Below, one piece after another: positions 1-7,900 of a stretch of 27,599 nucleotides of DNA. A model generated the notes under the pieces. The model had not been told where the DNA came from. It searched no databases and saw only the letters and a program-made list of their open reading frames with translations. Source of the DNA: Candidatus Marinamargulisbacteria bacterium SCGC AG-343-D04 (GTDB lineage: Bacteria; Margulisbacteria; Marinamargulisbacteria; GCA-2716485; GCA-002719695). The stretch is from the NCBI GenBank assembly GCA_003265885.1, contig QFBQ01000020.1:1-27599 (forward strand), in the 5' to 3' direction. The translations under genes were made by a program, and so were the position numbers. The number at the start of each line of letters is the position of its first letter. Position 1 is the first letter of the stretch.

Positions 1-98
1 TTTTTGGAATATAATGATGCCAGTTCTGTTGTAAAACGAATGGCCTCTTCTAGGGTTTTATGCATTTTCCAATTTCCTGCAATGATGGTTTTTCTCAT
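1..98 (-). CDS. tpiA: Triosephosphate isomerase, N-terminal part (cut by window edge)
   Basis: Translating the minus strand from the ATG at 96-98 gives 32 residues that open with MRKTIIAGNWKMHK, the signature start of triosephosphate isomerase. Asn9 and Lys11 correspond to the substrate-binding Asn and catalytic Lys of the family. The enzyme interconverts dihydroxyacetone phosphate and glyceraldehyde 3-phosphate in cytosolic glycolysis. The rest of the gene lies outside the window. An AGGAAAG Shine-Dalgarno sequence stands just upstream of the ATG. The gene begins 24 nt after the stop of the pyrophosphatase-like gene on the same strand, so it is probably the fourth gene of the mgtE-recO operon. 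No separate promoter is visible in the A-rich gap. The identification is firm despite the short length, because the N-terminal motif is highly specific. Confidence 0.93.
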   Translation of the reverse strand, partial: MRKTIIAGNWKMHKTLEEAIRFTTELASLYSK

Positions 99-122
99 TG
101 ATTCTTTCCTTTTTTTTTTTTT

Positions 123-2165
123 TTAATTTAAAAAGACTAACATTGTTATGGTGATGACCATCGTAGATTTCATGATAATGCCTAATGTGGGGGAGAGAAT
201 ATCTTTGTAAATGTTTGCAAAATTGTCACTTTGTTGAATAGCTGTATAGTTTTTTGAGTTTATTCCTCCGCAATGACCTCTTTGAATGTAATGTTTGGCG
301 TTGCTGATAACATCTCCTGTGATGGCCCAATAAAAGGCAAGTGTGGATCCAATGAGTAGTGTGCCTAGGGAAAATGCAATGAGCATAGGTAAGTTTATTA
401 AGTACCCAATAGAGATAGGAATGAGTGCTACTAAAATGCCGGGAATAATCAGCCCATCCATGCAAAATCGAGCCGTTTTATCAGAAATATTGATCATGTC
501 TGGTTTGGCTTTTCCTTCTTTTAAATAGGGTATTTCTTGAAACTGGCGTTTTGTTTCTTTGACAATAAATAGAATGGTGTTCGTACATTCTTTTATAAGA
601 AAACCAGATGTAATGAGGGGTAGAATGACACCTGAAAATAAGCCTGCTATCCAGAGCATATTAATTGAAAAAAGATCAGAAAATGAATAATTTGTTAAAC
701 ATACAAAGGCTAAAAATAAAGAAAAAGATGATATTAATGCTGTTAATGTTGAAAATCCATTTCCAATAGCAATGGTTGATTCTCCAAGAGATTTTAGTTT
801 GTGTGTGTGGTTGAGAATAGTTTTACTAGTTGTAGAGTATTCAGCGATACTGTGTGCAGATGTAGCAAGGGGTGAAAAGCTGTGAATGGCTATAATAGTG
901 GAGGAAACAGATAGCATGCCTAAACTGGCTAATGCAATACCAAATAAACCTGCAAATAAATATGAAAAGCCACAAATTCCAAGAATATAGATGAGATAGA
1001 TGAAATTACTTTGAAGGCCTAAACCCAAACTCATAATTTGGGTAATAGGGGCAGTGAATTGGCTGTGTTGAGCGATGTTTTTTGAGAAAGGGTGGGTGTA
1101 GGAGGTTAAGATTTCAGAGGTATAGCAAATAATTGCAGCACCGATGAGGCCTGTTAGATATGAGATGAAGGGTTTAAAGGTATAAAATCCTGTCCAAATA
1201 GATGGGGGAAGTTCGCTGGGAATAGGTTTAGTAATGATATAGGTTCCTATTCCGCAGATAATGAGGGCTGTATAGAGGGATTCAAGTAATACGTTTTGAC
1301 TAGATTGAGTAGAAATTCTATATTTTGCAAATAAAAATCCAATAATACTTCCTACGATACTAATGGAAATAATGGTAAAGGGTAGGTCTTTAAGAGATGT
1401 TATAAGAGAGTCACTTAAAAAATGATGGAGTTCAAATGCATGGCTAAAAATGAGGATAGAAAGAAAGCTTATAAAGAAAGATCCCAAAATATCCGAGCAA
1501 AATCCGCATATTTTTCCAATATAATCTCCTGATATGTCCAGCAGAGTACTGGGATTTCGTTCATCTGTTGGAAGAGATGTTTCAAGGGCATGAGAGGTGT
1601 TTTTTCCTATATCGATACTTGCTTTAAAGAGGCCGCCGCCTATTCTCATAAAAAAACTAGAAAAAATAATCCCTAAAGAATAGCCGATTAGGGGAGTATA
1701 TGAGTAGAAATGGTACAGGATTAGCCCGATAAGAAGTACAGTGCTAATGACTAAGAAACCTAGTATGGTTGTGATATTAAATTGAATAGTAAGACTATCG
1801 TTAAAGTAGCCTTTTGATTTTTCAATGACTTTAGGAATAAAGTGTGGAACAAGGCCCGCTATAACGAATAAGGACAAAGACATAGACAGGCCTCCTAAGA
1901 AAAAGGCTCCAATTTGTATCCAGTCAAAGGTTTTGTCTAGGATATTAGAGAAGATTAAGAGAACAAGTGAGGTATATAAAATAATTTGCATGATAGATGA
2001 AAAAGACCGAAGTCCGTAGGCTTTAATACCGTCAATGACGAAGGATGATACTTGATGCGATTGATTTTTTTCGATAGAGAGTTTCTTTACTTGGAAGAGA
2101 ATTAACAGAGCGATGCAACAAATGGAGAGAGTAGCGATGAATAAAATGACGGGAGAGGATAACAT
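123..2165 (-). CDS. Membrane-bound pyrophosphatase homologue (HppA fold) with eroded active site
   Basis: About 680 aa with some 15 hydrophobic segments, the usual size of ion-pumping membrane pyrophosphatases. Homology shows at residues 174-230 (RIGGGLFKASIDIG, then ERNPS and SGDYIGK, matching the family RxGGGIFTKAADVG / DDPRNPA / DNVGDNVGD blocks), at 345-390 (SEILTS, matching TEYYTS) and at 428-478 (SPLATSAHSIAEY, matching GPIADNAGGIAEM). Many acidic and Lys residues that bind Mg-pyrophosphate in the family are replaced: the Lys of TKAAD by Ala, Asp of GADL by Asn, the last Asp of NVGD by Lys, Asp/Asn of IADNAGG by Thr/Ser, and the second Asp of the C-terminal GDTVGDPFKD by Asn. It may be a non-catalytic or repurposed paralogue. 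I chose the ATG at 2163-2165, four bases past the recO stop; the upstream in-frame TTG at 2229-2231 would overlap recO by about 60 nt. Confidence 0.8.
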   Translation of the reverse strand: MLSSPVILFIATLSICCIALLILFQVKKLSIEKNQSHQVSSFVIDGIKAYGLRSFSSIMQIILYTSLVLLIFSNILDKTFDWIQIGAFFLGGLSMSLSLFVIAGLVPHFIPKVIEKSKGYFNDSLTIQFNITTILGFLVISTVLLIGLILYHFYSYTPLIGYSLGIIFSSFFMRIGGGLFKASIDIGKNTSHALETSLPTDERNPSTLLDISGDYIGKICGFCSDILGSFFISFLSILIFSHAFELHHFLSDSLITSLKDLPFTIISISIVGSIIGFLFAKYRISTQSSQNVLLESLYTALIICGIGTYIITKPIPSELPPSIWTGFYTFKPFISYLTGLIGAAIICYTSEILTSYTHPFSKNIAQHSQFTAPITQIMSLGLGLQSNFIYLIYILGICGFSYLFAGLFGIALASLGMLSVSSTIIAIHSFSPLATSAHSIAEYSTTSKTILNHTHKLKSLGESTIAIGNGFSTLTALISSFSLFLAFVCLTNYSFSDLFSINMLWIAGLFSGVILPLITSGFLIKECTNTILFIVKETKRQFQEIPYLKEGKAKPDMINISDKTARFCMDGLIIPGILVALIPISIGYLINLPMLIAFSLGTLLIGSTLAFYWAITGDVISNAKHYIQRGHCGGINSKNYTAIQQSDNFANIYKDILSPTLGIIMKSTMVITITMLVFLN

Positions 2166-2169
2166 GAAG

Positions 2170-2727
2170 TTATTTAACAGGATAGGGCATGGACTCGTCA
2201 AGTTGTAAGGGTTTTGGTAGAGGGTATCCAACGTAATCTCTGATAAGTTTTAGATAATGATTTTCGTTTTGGGGAGGGGCTTCGGGATGAATTCCTTCAA
2301 TTTTTAAGTAGTGTTCATAAAAGGTTAAGGCAACGTGAGACACAGGGAGTAAAGAGTTTAGATCTTTAAGTGTATTTAAGAAAAGAGTGAAAAGGCTAGA
2401 GTTGGGTTGATTATAATCTACACTTTTTTGGATAATGGAGATGAAAAAAAGGGCATAATGGAGATGGTTAAAGGAACTATGAATGGTGTTGAAATGAGTG
2501 ATAATGTCGCATTGTGTGACGATAAGAAATGAGCGTCCTTGAAACAAGTGAAGGTTAACAAGAGATAGGGGATGATAACTTTTGCCTGTTTTAGAGGCTT
2601 TTTTTGCAGCTGATTTAGCAAGGCAGGTGAATTTTCCAAGTGTTGGGGAAAAGCATTCTAGCCGTTTATCGCTTTCAAAGAATAGTTTGTTGTGTAAGAT
2701 AATAGCTTGGCACTGTTTTTGTTTCAT
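2170..2727 (-). CDS. recO: DNA repair protein RecO, short form
   Basis: 185 aa resembling RecO, the recombination mediator that works with RecR to load RecA onto SSB-coated single-stranded DNA in gap repair. The N-terminal part (residues 1-75) fits the OB fold: a basic segment, KFTCLAKSAAKKASK, followed by LVNLHLFQGRSFLIVTQCD. The helical C-terminal half includes FYEHYLKIEGIHPE, matching the family segment before the zinc-binding region. The protein is shorter than usual (about 240 aa), and no cysteine occurs after residue ~100, so the zinc finger found in many RecO proteins is absent. The start ATG overlaps the mgtE TGA stop (ATGA, 2724-2727), implying translational coupling. The pyrophosphatase-like gene follows within 4 nt. 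The assignment rests on N-terminal pattern and size; RecO is poorly conserved, so some doubt remains. Confidence 0.75.
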   Translation of the reverse strand: MKQKQCQAIILHNKLFFESDKRLECFSPTLGKFTCLAKSAAKKASKTGKSYHPLSLVNLHLFQGRSFLIVTQCDIITHFNTIHSSFNHLHYALFFISIIQKSVDYNQPNSSLFTLFLNTLKDLNSLLPVSHVALTFYEHYLKIEGIHPEAPPQNENHYLKLIRDYVGYPLPKPLQLDESMPYPVK

Positions 2728-4106
2728 GCAACAAAGGAATGGATAATGGTTAAGGTAATGGCAAAGTAAATTAATTGACCAATAACGTCTAGGGTTGTAG
2801 AAATGAAAGGGGCAGAGGCTATTGCAGGGTCTATATTTAATTTGGAGAAGAGTAGGGGGAGTGAGGTTCCAATAAGAGTGGCTACGCTAATATTAATAAA
2901 TAGTGATCCAGATACAATGCTACTAAACACAATAGAGTAGTGATAGATTTTTATGTTGATGATAAATAGAAAAAGAGAAATAAAGAGACCGATTCCTAGC
3001 CCGATGATGATTTCTCGCCCGATCATGAGTAGGGCTCGTTGGGGTTTAATGCTACCTGTTGCGATTCCTCTAACGACAATGGCAGAGGACTGGTTTCCTA
3101 CATTTCCTCCTAAACCCATTAAGAGAGGGATAAAACTGAGAGAAAGTGCAAGGGGAAATAGATTTTCGGTAAACTTGGTGGAATAATTATTAATAATGTA
3201 AGAGGCGATGAGCCCTCCTAGAATGGTAATGAGTAGCCAGGGAATTCTGTAGATAATAGGTTTAAATAGGGATCCAGAAGTTAGGGTTTTTTCGTCGTTA
3301 GTAGAGGTTCCGGACAATTTGTAAATATCTTCAGAGGCTTCTTCAACTACGACATCGACAACATCATCAACGGTAATGACGCCCAGAATATGTTTTTTTT
3401 CATCAACGACAGGAATGACAGACATGTTATATTTTTGGAAGAGAAGTGCGACGTCTTCTTGGTCTGTATGATGGTCGACATAAATGTTATGTTCGTGCCG
3501 GATTGAGCTTACTTTGTTTGATTTAGGGGAGAGAATAATTTCACGTAAGGTGGTATAGCCGATTAATTTTTTTTGTTTGGAAACAATGAAGATATAAAAA
3601 GATGTTTCGGATTCGGGGATATCTTGTTGTTTGATGTCTTTTAGAGCTTCAGAGATGAGAAGATTTTCTGGAATGGATACATAGTGAGATGTCATGAGCG
3701 CTCCGGCAGAGTCTTCCTCGTACGAGAGTAGGGTTTTAATATCCGATTTTTCTTTTTCAGGGAGGGCATTTATAATGTTTTCCGCTTGAGTTTCGTTAGT
3801 TTCAGACAGTTCTTCCAGAAGGTCTGCTGCGTCATCAGGTTCCATTTCTTCGATAAATTTTGCTGCGATATCTGTTTTAAATTGGGAGATAATATCCAGT
3901 TGTTGATCGAGATCTAACTCTTCTAAAATATCAACAGACATTTCTGGATTTACTTTTTTAAAAAACAGTTGTCTTTCTTCAGAAGAAAGAACGCCTAATT
4001 GTTCTGCGATATCGGCTTCATGAAAGTGTTTGAAGAGAGCGAGGTAGTTTTTTGCAGTCCCTTTTTTAATGAGTTGTTGTAATAAATTTTTTGTTAAGGG
4101 GTTCAT
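2724..4106 (-). CDS. mgtE: Magnesium transporter MgtE
   Basis: 460 aa with the full MgtE layout. A superhelical N domain (about 1-125) contains the repeated acidic helices EEMEPDDAADLLEEL. Two CBS domains follow (about 130-260; VIPVVDEKKHILGVITVDDVVD), and then five C-terminal membrane helices (about 285-460). The pore-region signature PLLMGLGGNVGNQSS (328-341) and the DPAIASAPFISTTLD motif (426-440), whose Asp residues bind Mg2+, are intact. MgtE is a homodimeric inner-membrane Mg2+ channel gated by cytosolic Mg2+ binding to the N and CBS domains. The start is the ATG at 4104-4106. An upstream in-frame GTG (4113-4115) overlaps a promoter-like -10 box and has no Shine-Dalgarno sequence. A -35/-10 pair ends 7 nt before the ATG, so the mRNA is probably leaderless. 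First gene of the mgtE-recO-hppA-like-tpiA operon. Confidence 0.95.
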   Translation of the reverse strand: MNPLTKNLLQQLIKKGTAKNYLALFKHFHEADIAEQLGVLSSEERQLFFKKVNPEMSVDILEELDLDQQLDIISQFKTDIAAKFIEEMEPDDAADLLEELSETNETQAENIINALPEKEKSDIKTLLSYEEDSAGALMTSHYVSIPENLLISEALKDIKQQDIPESETSFYIFIVSKQKKLIGYTTLREIILSPKSNKVSSIRHEHNIYVDHHTDQEDVALLFQKYNMSVIPVVDEKKHILGVITVDDVVDVVVEEASEDIYKLSGTSTNDEKTLTSGSLFKPIIYRIPWLLITILGGLIASYIINNYSTKFTENLFPLALSLSFIPLLMGLGGNVGNQSSAIVVRGIATGSIKPQRALLMIGREIIIGLGIGLFISLFLFIINIKIYHYSIVFSSIVSGSLFINISVATLIGTSLPLLFSKLNIDPAIASAPFISTTLDVIGQLIYFAITLTIIHSFVA

Positions 4107-4142
4107 ATTTATCACACTAACAAAGCCATTATTTTACGTCAA
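4107..4142 (-). promoter_or_regulatory. Leaderless-type promoter of mgtE
   Basis: On the minus strand TTGACG (4137-4142), a 17-nt spacer and TAGTGT (4114-4119) stand exactly 7 nt before the mgtE ATG. No Shine-Dalgarno sequence lies in between. A transcript starting at the usual distance from the -10 box would begin at or one base before the start codon. It is the likely main promoter of the four-gene operon. Confidence 0.6.
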
Positions 4143-4160
4143 ATTATAAATGATGTTTTT

Positions 4161-4192
4161 GTATCGTGCTGCGTGTATAGGCAACACGATAC
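4161..4192 (-). terminator. Hairpin between the small OMP gene and mgtE, possible terminator
   Basis: GTATCGTG at 4161-4168 is complementary to CACGATAC at 4185-4192. After one mismatch, 3 further base pairs extend the stem, leaving an 8-nt loop. It lies 12 nt past the stop of the minus-strand outer-membrane protein gene and just before the mgtE promoter. That fits a transcript end, but no U run follows on the minus strand, so it may be only a stabilising 3' hairpin. Confidence 0.35.
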
Positions 4193-4203
4193 AGTTAGTT
4201 TTA

Positions 4204-4683
4204 TTAGAATATGTTGATATCTACAGAAAGAACGGGAGTAATGGAAGGTAAAATATGAGCTCTTTTTCCACCGTCAAGCATAATTTCGGCCAATATAGCA
4301 GATACTCCAATATTCACTCGATTGTTTAGAGGATATAGCCATACTTTTTCCATGATGAGAGATTTGGTATAGAACTCACTTCCTTGATATCCACCTTCTA
4401 TGACATGGCCACTGTGGTTATCGAATGTAAGATAGGTAGCCACGCGCCCAAGAAGAGGATAATCAGATGCTATTCCTAGATGCATATCTACGTCGAGTTC
4501 TTCTGTTTTACTGGCAGGGACAACAGAACTGAATCCCATGACAAGTTCAAGGTTTTTTGGAAGAGGATAATAAAAGGATGCGGCAGGGGTGGATGCTCCA
4601 GAAAATGGGACGATCGTTTTAAATTCAAGAGCACTTAAACTACTTCCTAAAATAAGTAAAAGACAAAGACATTTTTTTAACAT
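4204..4683 (-). CDS. Small outer-membrane beta-barrel-like protein, function unknown
   Basis: 159 aa. A clear signal peptide (MLKKCLCLLLILGSSLSALEF, cleavage probably after SALS/A near residue 18) is followed by a mature part of alternating hydrophobic residues that suits beta strands (for example VATYLTFDNHSG, SLIMEKVWLYPL, VNIGVSAILAEIML). The protein ends in ...VDINIF, and a C-terminal Phe is the usual recognition signal for BamA-mediated outer-membrane insertion. At this length it would form about eight strands, like small OmpA/OmpX-type barrels. I recognise no specific family. The start is supported by an AAGGAGA Shine-Dalgarno sequence seven bases before the ATG. It is transcribed divergently from the giant gene at 4961 and in the same direction as mgtE, which has its own promoter. 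Confidence 0.75.
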   Translation of the reverse strand: MLKKCLCLLLILGSSLSALEFKTIVPFSGASTPAASFYYPLPKNLELVMGFSSVVPASKTEELDVDMHLGIASDYPLLGRVATYLTFDNHSGHVIEGGYQGSEFYTKSLIMEKVWLYPLNNRVNIGVSAILAEIMLDGGKRAHILPSITPVLSVDINIF

Positions 4684-4793
4684 AATTTTTCTCCTTGATT
4701 TATGTGAATTCTGATATATCTATTTATACTACCTTGTTTCATAGTGTTTTTAAAGTTTGATTAGATTAGTTTAATTTTTTTTTTTGATTAGGT

Positions 4794-4799
4794 TATACT
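4794..4799 (+). promoter_or_regulatory. Possible -10 box upstream of the 1828-codon gene
   Basis: TATACT at 4794-4799 lies 17 nt after TTAATT (4771-4776), a poor -35 match, in the 277-nt divergent spacer between the small outer-membrane protein gene and the giant gene. It would give a 5' leader of about 155 nt. The rest of this AT-rich spacer shows no convincing hairpin or operator. A weak TTTAAA/TAGTAT pair (-10 at 4726-4731) could serve the minus-strand gene. Confidence 0.3.
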
Positions 4800-4960
4800 G
4801 TGTTAGAATTTTTTATCTTTATATATCGAGAAATTTAGATGCAATAGACTGCTTTTTTTGTTCGATAAGTTTAAAGATTAAGAATGAATTGTAGTAAATT
4901 TTATAAAAAGAGTTGTAAAGTTTACACTTTTTAGATTCCAAAGGGAGATGAATTAGAACA

Positions 4961-7900
4961 ATGTTTAGTACAATTAATCGCGGTCAAAATCTTCGACCCC
5001 ATAACAGAGCTGGTACATCACCTTTTAACTCAAAAAGTTCGGTTTCTAATGCTCCACATACCGCTACGCCAAGTGAAAATGTTTTTCATGAGGATTCAGA
5101 TACACTTTTTAAAGATGATTATTTGGAAAATAAAAAACAAGGTTCTCAAGGTGATGCTAGCTCAGACGGTGGTCATCAACAAGAAGATGAAAAGCAAATA
5201 CTCTTTCTCCAAAAAGCTTGGACTGTTCAGAAAGAACACTATGGATCTGGTATAGAAGGTAAGTATAAATTTGTTTTACGCAATAGTGATTTAGTCGGTA
5301 AATGTAAAATTGAAGCTCCAGTGACTAGGCATACATCTTATACCTCTTTTTCTAGTACAAGTGGAGACTTTTCTGATTGTTATGATACTTTGAATAAAAG
5401 TTTAAGAGCTCAAGTTGTTACTAAAGAATCAGATGCGCAATTTATGACAAAAGTTGTAAAGTCTGGTGAAATAAACTTTCAAACGTCTACATTTGAAGAT
5501 AACTCTTTTCTATATGCACAAATGCAAATAATTAATGATACTATTGCAGACGTTACGGGTAAATATGGCACAACTGATCTCAAAACATTAAAAGACGATA
5601 CAAACTTTTGTTCTGAGATACATCAAGTTTATACTTTGGTTGTAAATGCAGAGCGAAAGCTGAGTAGCCAATATTCTGATTATAGGGGTAAAGGATGTAA
5701 GTTTCATCAAGATTTTCGACGAAGCTTGTTGGAATACAGTTTTGCTAAAGCCGGATTCAAACACTGGAATGATGTAAGAGATGAAGGTCAAGGTCAGAGT
5801 GATATAGAAAAAGTGCTGGGCTTACATGCGTTTTCAAAAAAAAGTAGTAAACATTATGAAGTTATTCAAGAAAAATTTGAGAGTTTAGAGGGTCTTCTTA
5901 GTAAGAAAATATTTGGAGAAACTCTTTCAGCCGATCAATTAGATAGATCCATAAAATTTTATTGCGAGGCAGCTACATTATATGACCAAAACTGGGATGA
6001 AGAAGGATTTTCAGACACATTAACAGCACTAATGGAAAAAGTAACTTGTTGGGTTAAGGAAGTCGCCCCAGAGGTGAGTCCATGTGGGCAGCAGCAGGCG
6101 AATGAAATAAATGAGTTATTGAGAAGGGCGAATATCTATAGAGATCATTTAGGAGTAAATGATGATACGTTTTTAACTGATGATTCATGTTATTATATTT
6201 CACGTAACAAGCTTTTCTCTAGTGGCAGTGAAGTGAGCGAATTAGCTGACCTTGAGGCGACTGATGCTGATGACTTGGGAAGTGAATTATTACTTTGTGT
6301 CGTAGAATTGCGAAAACAATTTGTAATAGGAATTAAAGTTGAGTTAGAGGCTTTAAATTCATATCTCCCCTCAGGTACTGTAAAAAATCAATTGTTGGAT
6401 ATTAAACATATACCTATTGGAGGAACAGAAGAACAAAAATATTTTAAAGACAACGAGGTTTCAGCGTTAGAGTTAAATGAAGAATCAGAAATAATGTTTG
6501 ATGCTGACGCTGATATTAATGCGGCAGTTAGTCTAAGAGAAGGAATAGTTAACACAATTTGTAAAAAAATTCATGATCTTTCAAAAGATGATGTATCGAC
6601 TTTAGATGCTATAAATCAGAGTAATGTTATTGAAAATTTAAGTAAATTAGGCATTGAAATTTCTGACGGCTTACGTTTTATTCAAGGTAATGATGAGATT
6701 AAAGAAAGACTAGCAAGTGCATTAAATGAAATAATTGGCTCTTTTAAATCAGAAGAAGAAAATAAAAAAATACAAGAAGTACAAAGAATTCTTAAAGCAA
6801 TCGGAGGTCTAGAAACTGGTGAATTAGGCGATGAAATTATAAATAAAGAAAATGTTATGGGTATATTAAATACAGCAGATATTTTCACCAATGAAGAGCT
6901 AAATGATGACCAAAAAACAGTGCTAGCAGAGGCTGCAGAAGCAAAAAGACAAGAAGAGTTAAGGTCTGCAGAAGCCAAAGCAAAAGGAAAAGAAGAAAAG
7001 AGAAAATCAGAAGAAGTAGGAAGAATTCTTCAAGAAATCGGAGGTCTAGAAACTGGTAAATTAGGCGATGGAATTATAGATAAAGAAAATGTTATGGATA
7101 AATTAAATACAGCAGGTATTTCCACCACTGAAGAGCTAAATGATAGCCAAAAAACAGAGCTAGCAGAGGCTGCAGAAGCAAAAAGACAAGAAGAGTTAAG
7201 GTCTACAGAAGCCAAAGCAAAAGTAAGAGCAGAGATAAGAAAATTAGAAGAAGAACTAGTCAAATTTAGAGAACTTGATGTTGATGTTGAAGATAAAAAC
7301 GAAGCAATAAAGGCATTACAGGAAGCCCATCAACAGGTTTTTAAACAAAGTGTTAAAGACCTTGTTGTGGATGTAAACGGAAGCGCAGAGGACGTAGAGA
7401 CTGCCACAGCAGCAGTTGCTGTGGAAATTGAACAACTTCGAGAAATAGCAGAAGCAAAGCAAGTAGAAAGAAAAAAAAGAGAAAAAAGAGAGAAAACAGA
7501 TGCGCTGATTGCTGAAATCCAAGGAATTACCGATTTTAAATTAGGCGAGGACTTAGGACAAGTTATAGAAAAGGAGAATTTAATAGAGGTTCTTAACGAG
7601 TTACTTGGTAAAGAAATAGCCTCTGATGAAATAGATACTCCCTGTGTTTTAGAGGCTACTCTGGAAAAACAAAAGGAATTAGCTTTGAGTGAATTGGGAG
7701 AACGTATAACATATTTTAATAGTTTAAGAATGACAGAAGAAGAAGTTGCTGATATTTGTAAAGGAAGTAGTTTGTTGGACGTTGAGGGTGGAGAATTAAA
7801 ACCTCCTTCTGAAGGTGAGTTCGCAGATATTATAGATGCAATAAAGCACTTGGAAGCACCTAGTTTGGTTGGAGAAATTTTATTTAAGCTTAGGGATCAT

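Noticed and set aside
2166..2231. TTG start adding 22 residues to the pyrophosphatase-like protein
   Set aside because: It would overlap recO by about 60 nt and has no ribosome-binding site; the ATG at 2163-2165 lies just past the recO stop and begins the hydrophobic helix.
6682..7263. Pair of antisense open frames with similar sequences
   Set aside because: They are mirror images of the 237-bp tandem repeat of the giant gene on the plus strand, without start signals.
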